Notes: a model not told the origin generated them from the sequence alone. DNA of 13,606 nt from an uncultured Peptococcaceae bacterium (GCA_958417755.1 CATZDY010000068.1:1-13606), one strand, 5' to 3'. Counted from the stretch's first letter, positions 1-7,044 are shown. Numbers and translations are program-made.

Positions 1-1539
1 TTCACCAAACTTGCCATTTAAGGCAGACTGGGGAAACTCTATCCGGGAATACAGCAAACCTCGGGCCAAAATATCCTCTACCTGAGGCAGTTGGTTTATT
101 GTTTCAATATCCTCTCCTGTAAAGGCTTGTTTCATAGGAGAGCCTTCGTTCACATTCAAGGTAAATTCATAGGCCTTGGACTTATATAGATTGTTATAAT
201 ATTCTTGATCCCGTTCAAACATTTTGGTTTCATAAGAGCTGACCATATAAATGGAACATCCTATTGTCATGGTAATGGTAATCAGCACAAGGGCTTTTTT
301 ATGGCGCAGCAAATTTTTATAAGAAACTTTGTAGGCAATTCCTAAGCTTCGTTCCATTATCCCTTCTTTTCTTTTGATTTTGATTGTTTTATCCGGGGTG
401 TTTTTAGCCAATGCTTCCATAGGAGTCATTTTACTTGCCATCCAGGCAACCTTTATCCCAGCTGCTAACATGGAGCCCAGTCCCATGATGAGGGCCAGCT
501 GCACAACAGCTGGGGAGACCAACACCACATCCAATGTATTGACCAAGCTTTCTTTCACAAATAAATCTGTATTGATTCCCTGGCAGAAGTGAAGGAAAAT
601 ACTTCCTCCCAGCACTCCCAATCCTGATCCCACCAAATACATGATGATGAGTTCTCCCAGCATCATAGCAATGCATTGCTTTTTTGTGGCCCCAATGGCC
701 CTTAAAAGACCATACTCTTGCACGCGTCTTACGGCAGCAATGTTATAAACAGTATAAATGACCATACCACCCACTAGCATCAAGAAAATGGCTGTTTTCA
801 CCAATTGCCAGTCAATCCTCTGCAGTTCACCCATGGCGCTTAAAAGCATTTTATTGGGCATAACATCCATGTCAGGCAGGTTTAACATATTTCCTAGGGC
901 TGTGATTTCTTTCGATATATCCTCTTTTTCCTTAAATTCCACCAAAGAGGCAATATGATTGTCCCTGCCAGTAAGGTTATCTTGATGATAAGCAATATAG
1001 CCCTCCAGTTTGCCAACAGACTTATCTTCAGCCCGGTCCTTGATAATGCCAACCAATTGAAATTTTTTCATTTCTCCGCCTTGGGGCAAAGATATGTCAA
1101 TCCATTGTCCAATTTTTTGGGGCAATTGTAGCCGATCCAATACCCAGCCCTCTAAGGCAATTTCATGGGGCTGTCGAGGAAACTGGCCAGTCAATATTTC
1201 CGTATCTTCCATGTAGAGAATATCTTCATTTGCCCCAAGCAGATTGACTGCCAAACCATTTTGGGTCCAAGTATCGTAATAAAACATATTGGCTTGCCTC
1301 TTCACCTTGGGATTGCTGGCAATTGCGACCAAATCTTGCTCATTCAGTTCCCGGTAAATCACATGTTGAGCCCCGGCTGCCTTTTTTACATGCAGCACTT
1401 CTGCCTGGCGGGCACTTTCAGATAATGACCCCATGGTAACAATAGCAAAGTTACTAAGCAAAATGCTAAATATAATGGCAATGGTTCGCTTGCGGTATGT
1501 AAGCATGTATTTGCATGCTAAGGTAAAACATTTTCTCAT
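1..1539 (-). CDS. FtsX/MacB-type ABC transporter permease, partial (runs off left edge)
   Basis: Membrane permease of an ABC exporter or mechanotransmission system, partner of the ATPase just upstream. The frame is open without a stop to the first base, giving 513 visible residues; the C-terminus is outside the window. I see TM1 at about residues 19-38, a large extracytoplasmic domain at 40-245, TM2 at 246-268, the FtsX-type cytoplasmic loop EYGLLRAIGATKKQ at 275-288, TM3 at 289-318, TM4 at about 340-365, the usual post-helix motif KMTPMEAL at 370-377, then a second half starting MERSLGIAYK with TM5 at 415-434. This looks like the duplicated FtsX layout of roughly 800 residues. Two ATGs compete: 1545 overlaps the ATPase stop as ATGA, but the ribosome site AGGGGGG is only 1 nt from it and 7 nt from ATG 1539, so I chose 1539. 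The substrate cannot be told from sequence; antibiotic or envelope stress is an inference from the linked kinase. Confidence 0.9.
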   Translation of the reverse strand, partial: MRKCFTLACKYMLTYRKRTIAIIFSILLSNFAIVTMGSLSESARQAEVLHVKKAAGAQHVIYRELNEQDLVAIASNPKVKRQANMFYYDTWTQNGLAVNLLGANEDILYMEDTEILTGQFPRQPHEIALEGWVLDRLQLPQKIGQWIDISLPQGGEMKKFQLVGIIKDRAEDKSVGKLEGYIAYHQDNLTGRDNHIASLVEFKEKEDISKEITALGNMLNLPDMDVMPNKMLLSAMGELQRIDWQLVKTAIFLMLVGGMVIYTVYNIAAVRRVQEYGLLRAIGATKKQCIAMMLGELIIMYLVGSGLGVLGGSIFLHFCQGINTDLFVKESLVNTLDVVLVSPAVVQLALIMGLGSMLAAGIKVAWMASKMTPMEALAKNTPDKTIKIKRKEGIMERSLGIAYKVSYKNLLRHKKALVLITITMTIGCSIYMVSSYETKMFERDQEYYNNLYKSKAYEFTLNVNEGSPMKQAFTGEDIETINQLPQVEDILARGLLYSRIEFPQSALNGKFGE

Positions 1540-1541
1540 GT

Positions 1542-2216
1542 TCATGCCCCCCTGCTCACAATGAGGCCATCTTCTAATCTAATAATCCGGTCAGCCATTT
1601 GGGCCAACTTTTCGTCGTGGGTAATGAGCATGAATGTTTGGTGATATTTCTTGACTGAATGCTTTAATAACTGCATGACCTCCATGCTGTTTTTAGAATC
1701 CAAGTTTCCTGTTGGTTCATCTGCCAACACCAAAGATGGTCTGGTTGCCAGGGCCCGGGCAATGGCAACCCGCTGTTGCTGTCCCCCTGATAGGTGGCTA
1801 GGCAGGGCATTTTTTTTATCCAATATATGCAATGTTGTTAGCAATTCGCAGATAAATTCCGCATCCACTGATTTATTGTCTAACTCAATGGGCAAGGTAA
1901 CATTTTCCCACACATTTAACACTGGAATCAGGTTGTATGCTTGAAAAATGAAACCAATTTTTCTTCTTCTAAACACAGCAAGTTTTGCATCATGAAGGTC
2001 ATAGATATTCTTGCCGTCAACCAATACTTTGCCCTCTGTGGGCTTGTCCAGGCCCCCGATTAAATGCAACAACGTAGATTTGCCGGAACCTGATGTACCC
2101 ACAATGGCCACAAACTCCCCTTCCTCCACAGCCAAATCAATGCCATCCACTGCTTTTATGGTATTGACCCCAGTTAAATAATGCTTTTTTAAAGATTTGG
2201 TTTCTACAATCTTCAT
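1542..2216 (-). CDS. ABC transporter ATP-binding protein (MacB/LolD class)
   Basis: Cytoplasmic ATPase energising the FtsX-type permease that follows. With 224 residues it has the normal length for the LolD/MacB/BceA class. All nucleotide-binding motifs are intact: Walker A GTSGSGKS (40-47), Q-loop Gln92 in FQAYNLIP, signature LSGGQQQR (142-149), Walker B LVLADEPTGNLDS (162-174) and the switch His200 in LITHDE. An ATG exists 21 bases further out at 2237, but its only ribosome site abuts the codon. The ATG at 2216 follows AAGGGGGAG by about 6 bases, so I take 2216. The stop overlaps the alternative permease ATG, so the two are translationally coupled. The 68-base gap to the kinase holds a direct repeat and a possible promoter, so the ABC pair may be induced separately by the response regulator. 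Confidence 0.95.
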   Translation of the reverse strand: MKIVETKSLKKHYLTGVNTIKAVDGIDLAVEEGEFVAIVGTSGSGKSTLLHLIGGLDKPTEGKVLVDGKNIYDLHDAKLAVFRRRKIGFIFQAYNLIPVLNVWENVTLPIELDNKSVDAEFICELLTTLHILDKKNALPSHLSGGQQQRVAIARALATRPSLVLADEPTGNLDSKNSMEVMQLLKHSVKKYHQTFMLITHDEKLAQMADRIIRLEDGLIVSRGA

Positions 2217-2245
2217 TTCTATCTCCCCCTTATGCATTCACCTCA

Positions 2246-2289
2246 ATGATAGCATTGTTTGCTTACAAAACACCCATTGCTTGCTTACA
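2246..2289 (-). promoter_or_regulatory. Candidate response-regulator site and promoter before the ABC genes: 15-bp direct repeat, 22-bp period
   Basis: On the plus strand CATTGTTTGCTTACA (2253-2267) and CATTGCTTGCTTACA (2275-2289) match at 14 of 15 bases, with starts exactly 22 bases apart, about two helical turns. Read on the minus strand, a weak -35 (GGTGTT, 2269-2274) falls in the 7-base spacer and a TATCAT -10 (2246-2251) follows the second copy. Tandem same-face repeats at a poor -35 are typical of promoters activated by OmpR-family regulators. That the linked regulator binds here is inference. The distal repeat overlaps the kinase stop codon. Confidence 0.55.
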
Positions 2290-3343
2290 GTTTTGTAAAG
2301 CAAAGGGAAAGCAGAATACTAAATCTTGCCCCCTGGCTTGCCGGAGAAGTTACAATGATATTGCCCCCTTGTTCTTCTAAAATTCTTCTGGCCAGATATA
2401 AGCCAATGCCTAAGCCTTCGGTATTGGCCACCACAGGGGACTTCCCCCGGTAGAAGCGCTTGAATATCTGCCCCACCTCGTGTGCTTCAATTCCAAAGCC
2501 AGTATCTTCAATATCTATTTTGAGGTAAGTCTCTAATCTTTCCATTCGAACAAACACTTGACCGTGTTCCGGGGTGTATTTGACCGCATTCTCCAAGACA
2601 TTCAACATTGCTTCTTGGGTCCATTTCACATCATGTATGACCACAATACTAAATAAATCTTCCAAGTGAATGTCTATGTTTTTTTCTAGGGCTTGGAGAT
2701 AGATGCCATTGATTGCCTGGATTATTGTTTCCTTTACATCCTTGGCTTCTTTTTTTAGCTGAATCACCCCGATTTCCAAACGGGATATTTTAATGAGTGA
2801 ATTTGCTAACCAAGCTAACTCTTCCGCCCTATTTTGAATATGAGAATAAAACTCTGTTCTTTCTTGGTCAGTTAATTCATCCTCCAGAAGCATGGCAGTG
2901 AATAGTTTCATGGATGCCAAAGGGGTTTTGATTTGGTGTGAAATCTCTGTAACCAATGATTTGATGCTTTCTTTTTCCTGACGCATTTTTTCTAAGTTCA
3001 ATTCCATTCTTTTCCCCATTTGGTAAAACTGAAACTCCAAACGGGATACAAGTCCCTCTTCATCCTCAGTATGATTGGAAACATAAGAAAATTTTCCATC
3101 CATCACCTTGTCGATGGTAAAGGAGATATTGTCCAGCTTGATTAAGAAAATTTGAAAGGTAGAAATAAAAAGAAAGAGAGTAAAACCAAGCAATGCCATG
3201 AATATACTGCTCTGTATGAAGAAACTGAGCTGTTGATTCATAATAATATGCTTACTGATGATCATAATGCTACCTGTGAGGACAAAGGCCATCATGAGCA
3301 GGCCTAATCTTTTTAGAAGAAAAGGTTCTTTTCTCAGCATCAT
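2285..3343 (-). CDS. Sensor histidine kinase, intramembrane-sensing type
   Basis: Membrane kinase that phosphorylates the response regulator encoded just before it. In 352 residues there are two helices (about 11-31 and 41-66) joined by roughly ten residues, so there is almost no extracellular sensor domain. A linker, possibly HAMP-like, follows at 67-120, then the H-box SHQIKTPL with phospho-acceptor His136, N-box NVLENAVKYTPEHG (248-261, Asn252), G1 box DTGFGI (280-285), F box FKRFYRG (294-300) and G2 box GLGIGLYLAR (310-319). Kinases built this way (BceS/intramembrane-sensing class) usually take their signal from a partner ABC transporter, and one is encoded immediately downstream. The start ATG overlaps the regulator stop by four bases (ATGA), so the pair is translationally coupled. 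All catalytic boxes look intact. Confidence 0.94.
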   Translation of the reverse strand: MMLRKEPFLLKRLGLLMMAFVLTGSIMIISKHIIMNQQLSFFIQSSIFMALLGFTLFLFISTFQIFLIKLDNISFTIDKVMDGKFSYVSNHTEDEEGLVSRLEFQFYQMGKRMELNLEKMRQEKESIKSLVTEISHQIKTPLASMKLFTAMLLEDELTDQERTEFYSHIQNRAEELAWLANSLIKISRLEIGVIQLKKEAKDVKETIIQAINGIYLQALEKNIDIHLEDLFSIVVIHDVKWTQEAMLNVLENAVKYTPEHGQVFVRMERLETYLKIDIEDTGFGIEAHEVGQIFKRFYRGKSPVVANTEGLGIGLYLARRILEEQGGNIIVTSPASQGARFSILLSLCFTKL

Positions 3344-4038
3344 TTACTTTGACAACCTTCCTTCCAGATATACCCTATCCCCCGTATGGTTTGAATATAC
3401 CCGGGGTTAGCGGGATTATCTTCTATCTTTTCCCGCAACCTGCGGACATTGACTGCCGCAGTATTGGGATCAACAAACAGCCCATCAATATCCCAAATCT
3501 CTGCCAACAGCTGTTCCTTGGTAATCATTTTCTGCGGATGATTCATGAAATAGGAAAGCAGCTTTAGCTCTGTTTTGCTTAAAAGTATCTCTATATTCTT
3601 TTTATATACTTTCATGGTTTCCGGATAAAATGTTAAGTCTTTAGACACAAGTTTTCCTGAAGCCAAAGCTGTGTTTCTGCGCAGCAAGGCATTGATTTTA
3701 GACATTAAAACCGTTAAGCTGAAAGGTTTTGTCATATAGTCATCTCCACCCATATCTAAGCCAGCAACAATATCTACCTCTTCGTCACAGGCTGACAGAA
3801 AAATAAGCAAAGTATTACTGTGCTTTCTCATTTCTTGACAAAAATCAAAACCATTGCCATCAGGCAAAATAACATCAAGAATCACTAAGTCAATACTTTG
3901 TTCCTTTAGTATTTGCCTGGCTTCTGTGATGGATTGGCAAGAAAATACACCATATCCCTCTTTTGACAGCTTAAAACGAATGCCTCGATTTAAGGACTTA
4001 TCATCTTCTATGAGCAATATGTTTTGCAAAACTGACAT
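3340..4038 (-). CDS. OmpR/PhoB-family response regulator
   Basis: DNA-binding regulator, 232 residues, partner of the overlapping kinase. The receiver domain (about 6-120) has the acidic pocket E11-D12-D13, phospho-acceptor Asp55 in VILDVILPDG, Ser82 in FLSA and Lys104 in MTKPF. The winged-helix effector domain (about 130-230) ends with the typical RLREKIEDNP and TIRGIGYIWK segments. The frame stays open upstream to an ATG at 4173, but that would add a 45-residue hydrophobic leader foreign to the family. The ATG at 4038 directly follows AAAGGAAGG, and a TTG three codons further in has better spacing to the same site, so the start is MSVLQN or MQN. It is likely co-transcribed from the promoter at 4561-4589; no convincing promoter stands in the 109-base gap before it. 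Its probable target is the direct repeat before the ABC genes. Confidence 0.94.
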   Translation of the reverse strand: MSVLQNILLIEDDKSLNRGIRFKLSKEGYGVFSCQSITEARQILKEQSIDLVILDVILPDGNGFDFCQEMRKHSNTLLIFLSACDEEVDIVAGLDMGGDDYMTKPFSLTVLMSKINALLRRNTALASGKLVSKDLTFYPETMKVYKKNIEILLSKTELKLLSYFMNHPQKMITKEQLLAEIWDIDGLFVDPNTAAVNVRRLREKIEDNPANPGYIQTIRGIGYIWKEGCQSK

Positions 4039-4147
4039 CCTTCCTTTAAGGATTTTGATACTCCTAACGCGCGGGTTCAACAACAAGTAAGAAAGATAGT
4101 TTTTAAACCAGAATATAAACAAGAACAGTAAAAAAAGTGGCAGTTCC

Positions 4148-4516
4148 TTATTGAAGCGCTTTTTTGCTTCCATGATAGTAGATGATAATCATTGCCTGTG
4201 GTATGAGAAGCCAAAACCCAGAAATGGGCATCACCATACAACCCAATACAGCAACCAATAGCAGTGACAGCCCCAGACCCAAAGGAAGGGGTTGCTTTGT
4301 ATCCTGTATATAATAACGCATCAGTTGCCCAAATAAAATAAGGGCCAAGCCAACCATGCAATACCAAAAAGCATATTGCGTTTCAAAACTGGATGTTCCG
4401 GTATTGATTATCCCATTTTTTATCATTACCCGATACATGGCATGATGGTGAAATATAGCCAAGGCTGTATGCAATATGCCAGTTACCATCATGAACCAAC
4501 CACTCAATTTCCACAT
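4148..4516 (-). CDS. Four-helix membrane protein, DUF6463-like
   Basis: Small integral membrane protein of 122 residues with four predicted helices at about 4-24, 48-68, 78-97 and 98-115, and a His-rich turn HTALAIFHHH near the first helix. The opening MWKLSGWFMMVTGILHT resembles what I know of the DUF6463 family, which has no assigned function; this is recalled, not searched. The ribosome site AGGAGGG lies 7 bases before the ATG. It is the first gene of the unit that continues into the two-component and ABC genes and the one most directly under the TetR-side operator, so it is the likeliest primary target of the repressor. A role with the transporter is inference from position only. Confidence 0.8.
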   Translation of the reverse strand: MWKLSGWFMMVTGILHTALAIFHHHAMYRVMIKNGIINTGTSSFETQYAFWYCMVGLALILFGQLMRYYIQDTKQPLPLGLGLSLLLVAVLGCMVMPISGFWLLIPQAMIIIYYHGSKKALQ

Positions 4517-4531
4517 GCCAAAACCCTCCTA

Positions 4532-4547
4532 TGTCACACTTGTGACA
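4532..4547. promoter_or_regulatory. Perfect 16-bp palindromic operator, probable TetR binding site
   Basis: TGTCACA-CT-TGTGACA is a perfect inverted repeat with 7-base arms. It covers the -35 of the TetR promoter and sits just downstream of the start of the opposite transcript, so one dimer could repress both. Binding by the adjacent TetR protein is inference from position. Confidence 0.72.
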
Positions 4548-4568
4548 AACTCTAACCTGGAGTATAAT
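4540..4568 (+). promoter_or_regulatory. Promoter of the TetR gene, back-to-back with the minus-strand promoter
   Basis: TTGTGA (4540-4545) and a consensus TATAAT (4563-4568) are 17 bases apart on the plus strand. Its -10 shares four bases with the opposing -10, and its -35 lies inside the palindromic operator, which predicts autorepression. Transcription would start near 4575, leaving a short leader before the first candidate start codons. Confidence 0.7.
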
Positions 4569-4589
4569 CAAGGTAAAATACATTGTCAA
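4561..4589 (-). promoter_or_regulatory. Strong sigma-A type promoter for the membrane protein/two-component/ABC unit
   Basis: On the minus strand TTGACA (4584-4589) and TATACT (4561-4566) are separated by exactly 17 bases, one base off consensus overall. A second TTGACA stands 11 bases further upstream (4595-4600). The start of transcription would fall near 4554, so the palindrome at 4532-4547 lies in the first transcribed bases, where a bound repressor would block the polymerase. Confidence 0.8.
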
Positions 4590-4617
4590 TCTTTTGTCAA
4601 GCAGTGCTACAAAGACA

Positions 4618-5211
4618 ATGTCATTGCGACAAGAAAGGCGGAGTTACAGTTTGCAGGAAAATCCTATTGCCCTACAATCCAAAAATTGGCTTGCTGATGC
4701 TCTTACGGAATTATTAAAATTAAAACCATATCATACCATAACAATCACCGCACTAGCGTCTAAGGCAGGTCTGGATAGGCGTACTTTTTATCGCCATTTT
4801 ACTTCAAAAGAAGATATCCTTTTATATCGCATTAGCCAGATGATCGATGAATTTAAAAGGGAAATTCTAAGCAAAAAAGATACATTAAACGCCTTTGTCA
4901 TTGCCAAAACCTACTTTGAAGTTTGTAGCTGTTATGCAGAATTCTTGAAAATTTTAAACCAACAAGGATTAATGGCGCATGTGCTTTACGCCTTTGAGAG
5001 CATATTGCCTTTGTTGACAGAACCATATGTTACAAGAACATATGATCAATCTGTAGATGATTTTGATTACGTCTTATCCTTTTATGCTGGAGGGTTCTGG
5101 CATTTATCGAATCAATGGTTAAAAAAAGGCATGCAAAAAACACCGGAACAATTGGCCAAACTAGTACCCATTGTAATGAAAAGATTAAATGATTCTGTTG
5201 GGCTAAGTTGA
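4618..5211 (+). CDS. TetR/AcrR-family transcriptional regulator
   Basis: Ligand-responsive repressor of about 197 residues. The N-terminal helix-turn-helix domain spans about 21-68, with SKNWLADALTELL, TITALASKAGLDRRTFYRHF (41-61 region) and SKEDIL, a textbook TetR signature. The rest is a helical ligand/dimer domain. The start is uncertain. TTG 4594 has no ribosome site within the predicted transcript. ATG 4618 is the only ATG but lacks a clear site. TTG 4651 follows AAGGCGGAG by 7 bases and would give MQENPIALQSK, a common way for this family to begin. I report ATG 4618 as the outer bound, and 4651 may well be real. The gene is divergent from the membrane/two-component/ABC unit and shares its promoter-operator region, so it most likely controls that unit and itself. 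Confidence 0.93.
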   Translation: MSLRQERRSYSLQENPIALQSKNWLADALTELLKLKPYHTITITALASKAGLDRRTFYRHFTSKEDILLYRISQMIDEFKREILSKKDTLNAFVIAKTYFEVCSCYAEFLKILNQQGLMAHVLYAFESILPLLTEPYVTRTYDQSVDDFDYVLSFYAGGFWHLSNQWLKKGMQKTPEQLAKLVPIVMKRLNDSVGLS

Positions 5212-5289
5212 GAAAGAAAAATTCCCAAAAATCATGCGCTAGATGGTATTTGTATTTTAGTTTTCGATTCTTTCAAATTTAATATTTTT

Positions 5290-5412
5290 TACTCTATGGC
5301 ATGATCTGTGCCGGACATTGGAGCACATGATACATGGCATAAGGAACATCCAGATTGGGCATTCGGTAAGCAGAAGGAGACAGCAAAGAACAGACTATTG
5401 GCGAAAAGTGAA
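5290..5412 (+). pseudogene. Possible C-terminal remnant of an unidentified gene
   Basis: A plus-strand frame that opens just after a TGA encodes about 40 residues with natural-looking composition (for example HDTWHKEHPDWAFGKQKE), ending at a TAG inside the following hairpin. There is no start codon or ribosome site. I do not recognise the family. It could be chance coding. Confidence 0.2.
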
Positions 5413-5425
5413 TAGTCTGTTCTTT
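5385..5425 (+). terminator. Perfect 15-bp stem-loop, likely TetR-side terminator
   Basis: AAAGAACAGACTATT (5385-5399) and AATAGTCTGTTCTTT (5411-5425) are exact inverted complements around an 11-base loop. A moderately T-rich tail follows on the plus strand. It lies about 170 bases after the TetR stop, so it could end that transcript, but the long A/T-ended stem without a clean T run makes other roles possible. Confidence 0.5.
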
Positions 5426-5474
5426 AGATTTTGAATTACATACCCCAAGCATAGAGGTTACGCTTATATATAGC

Positions 5475-5514
5475 AAAAAAGACGGCAAGAGGAAATAATT
5501 TTCCTTTTGCCGTC
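5475..5514 (-). terminator. Rho-independent terminator of the alpha/beta hydrolase gene
   Basis: On the minus strand a stem beginning GACGGCAAAAGGAAA pairs with TTTCCTCTTGCCGTC (one G-U pair) around a very short loop and is followed at once by six T. It starts about 58 bases after the hydrolase stop. This is the clearest terminator in the window. Confidence 0.85.
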
Positions 5515-5572
5515 AGATTTAGAAGCAATTTGTAGAGCAAAGTATATCGGTTATGCTCTGCTCACATGGTTT

Positions 5573-6613
5573 TTATTCAAAGGCCTCCAGAAAGAAGGAC
5601 TCCAGCTTATCAAAGGGAATTTTATCCACCTGGTCATACAGCGCAATATGATCTACATTAGGAACAATATACAACTCCTTTGGTTCAGCTGCCGCCTCAT
5701 AAGCATCCTCGCTAAAGAAACGTGAATGGGCATTTTCCCCCATAATGAACAGAATCGGACGCGGAGAAATTGTGTCAATATGGTTCAACAGCTGGAAATT
5801 GCGAAAAGATAGCTGGCTCGTTGTGGTAAAACCACCGCGGGCATTGGGATGATGACCTCTCTCAAGACCATAGTAACTGTAGAATTCCGCTGAAACCGGA
5901 TCCAGCCCTTCCGGCACAGCGCTATCCGGCTCTATAGGGAAAGAAGGATTGTATTCAGGATCATTGTTTTCAAAATCCTCCCAGCGCTGCTGGCTAACCT
6001 GTTCCAAAACCTCGTCAAACTGTTCAGCAGTCATGGTATCTCCCATTTTACTGATGTCATACATGCTAGCTGTGGCAACCGCTCTGATACGTTTATCCAC
6101 CTGTGCTGCGGAAAGTGCAAAGCCACCGCTGCCACAAATTCCGATAGCTCCAATCTTTTCGCGGTCAACAAAGGGACGAGTTCCCAGATAATCAACACCA
6201 GCGCTGAAATCCTCTACAAACACATCAGGAGAGGAGACGTGCCGAGGTTCACCCCCACTGTACCCATTATAAGACGGATCAAAGGCCAATACCACAAAGC
6301 CACGCTGGGCCAACTGATTTGCGTAGACACCAGGCCCCTGTTCCTTAACACCGCCATAAGGAGGGCCAATTACCAGAGCAGGATGTTGCCCTGTTGTGTC
6401 TAAATCCTTTGCCATGTATAAATCTCCCGCCAAAGTGATGCCAAAGCGGTTTTTGTAGGAAACGTGGGTTCTCGTAACATTGTCACTCAGTTCAAAAGTA
6501 TAGTACTCTGGCGTAGTGTTATCCTGTGTTTCCGTCTGAGCACTGCATGCTGTACCCATAAACATGGTAAGCATCAAAAAACCGGCAAAAATCTGTTTGC
6601 TTATATGCTTCAT
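5573..6613 (-). CDS. Lipoprotein alpha/beta hydrolase (dienelactone-hydrolase-like)
   Basis: Probable membrane-anchored extracytoplasmic hydrolase of 346 residues. The N-terminus MKHISKQIFAGFLMLTMFMG is a lipoprotein signal peptide with Cys23 in GTAC, slightly off the usual L-x-x-C lipobox. The fold segments include an oxyanion-type loop GPPYGG (83-88) and FDPSYNGYSGG (111-121). The nucleophile elbow GICGSGG (158-164) carries Cys160 where Ser is usual, as in dienelactone hydrolases and YcjY-like proteins. Candidate acid is Glu293 in MGENAHS and the catalytic His is His322 in NVDHIALYD. The substrate is unknown; a carboxylic ester or lactone is inferred from the family. It is monocistronic: ribosome site AGAGGAAGA upstream, an inverted repeat at 6713-6733 in the promoter region and a strong terminator downstream. 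Confidence 0.9.
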   Translation of the reverse strand: MKHISKQIFAGFLMLTMFMGTACSAQTETQDNTTPEYYTFELSDNVTRTHVSYKNRFGITLAGDLYMAKDLDTTGQHPALVIGPPYGGVKEQGPGVYANQLAQRGFVVLAFDPSYNGYSGGEPRHVSSPDVFVEDFSAGVDYLGTRPFVDREKIGAIGICGSGGFALSAAQVDKRIRAVATASMYDISKMGDTMTAEQFDEVLEQVSQQRWEDFENNDPEYNPSFPIEPDSAVPEGLDPVSAEFYSYYGLERGHHPNARGGFTTTSQLSFRNFQLLNHIDTISPRPILFIMGENAHSRFFSEDAYEAAAEPKELYIVPNVDHIALYDQVDKIPFDKLESFFLEAFE

Positions 6614-6682
6614 TTATCTTCTTCCTCTCTGCTGTTCATTGATTGGGATCCCTTGCCATTATTATTCCATGCTCAGGTTCAT

Positions 6683-6733
6683 ATGTAAAATACTCATTAT
6701 AACTATATATCCATACCTATTAGGCATAGGTAT
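6683..6733 (-). promoter_or_regulatory. Hydrolase promoter region with a 21-bp inverted repeat
   Basis: ATACCTAT (6713-6720) and ATAGGTAT (6726-6733) form a perfect inverted repeat with a 5-base centre, TAGGC. On the minus strand a TATAAT lies about 15 bases downstream of it, but the -35 that would pair with it falls in the repeat and is poor. This suggests an activated or repressed promoter for the hydrolase. The regulator is not identifiable. Confidence 0.45.
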
Positions 6734-6830
6734 TTTTAATTCATCAGGTATCAGAAGGAGTACAAGTTCATCCCACCTCTAGCAGATTAAAATCCTTCAA
6801 GATTATTTAACTCAAACTTCCCATACCTAA

Positions 6831-6989
6831 ATGAGCCTATTAAATCACAGCTTCCTGGTGAAGTTTTACAACATAAGTTTCCGCTATGCTTCAAATCGCT
6901 GGATAGATATAGATAAGAACATTCCCGGTTTTGGTGCAACCGTCTTGCATGACATCCCCCAGAAAATTACAGAAAAAGCTTACTATTAG
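6831..6989 (+). CDS. Small open frame, 52 residues, doubtful (possible gene remnant)
   Basis: ATG to TAG without interruption, with ordinary protein-like composition toward its end (NRWIDIDKNIPGFGATVLHD). No ribosome site precedes the ATG and I do not recognise a family. It lies in an otherwise non-coding stretch of about 680 bases between the hydrolase and the next small gene, so it may be the tail of a lost gene or chance. Confidence 0.2.
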   Translation: MSLLNHSFLVKFYNISFRYASNRWIDIDKNIPGFGATVLHDIPQKITEKAYY

Positions 6990-7005
6990 GATACCAACGA
7001 AATAA

Positions 7006-7044
7006 ACAGCACAGGGCATAGCCAAAACTGACTATGTGCTGTGA
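7006..7044. other. Imperfect hairpin in the intergenic stretch
   Basis: CAGCA and CATAG on the left pair with CTATG and TGCTG on the right, with a 5-base bulge on the left arm. It is not followed by a clean T run on either strand. Apart from this and the doubtful 52-residue frame, I see nothing supportable between 6740 and 7295. Confidence 0.3.

Noticed and set aside
431..676. 81-codon minus-strand frame inside the permease region
   Set aside because: It lies in another frame of the permease, whose own frame is open over the full 1.5 kb with membrane helices and FtsX motifs.
4039..4173. Hydrophobic 45-residue extension of the response regulator
   Set aside because: The extension overlaps the end of the membrane protein gene, is foreign to response regulators, and a purine-rich ribosome site precedes the internal ATG at 4038.
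5507..5725. 72-codon plus-strand frame over the hydrolase 3' end
   Set aside because: Antisense to the hydrolase C-terminus and beginning inside its terminator; no ribosome site.
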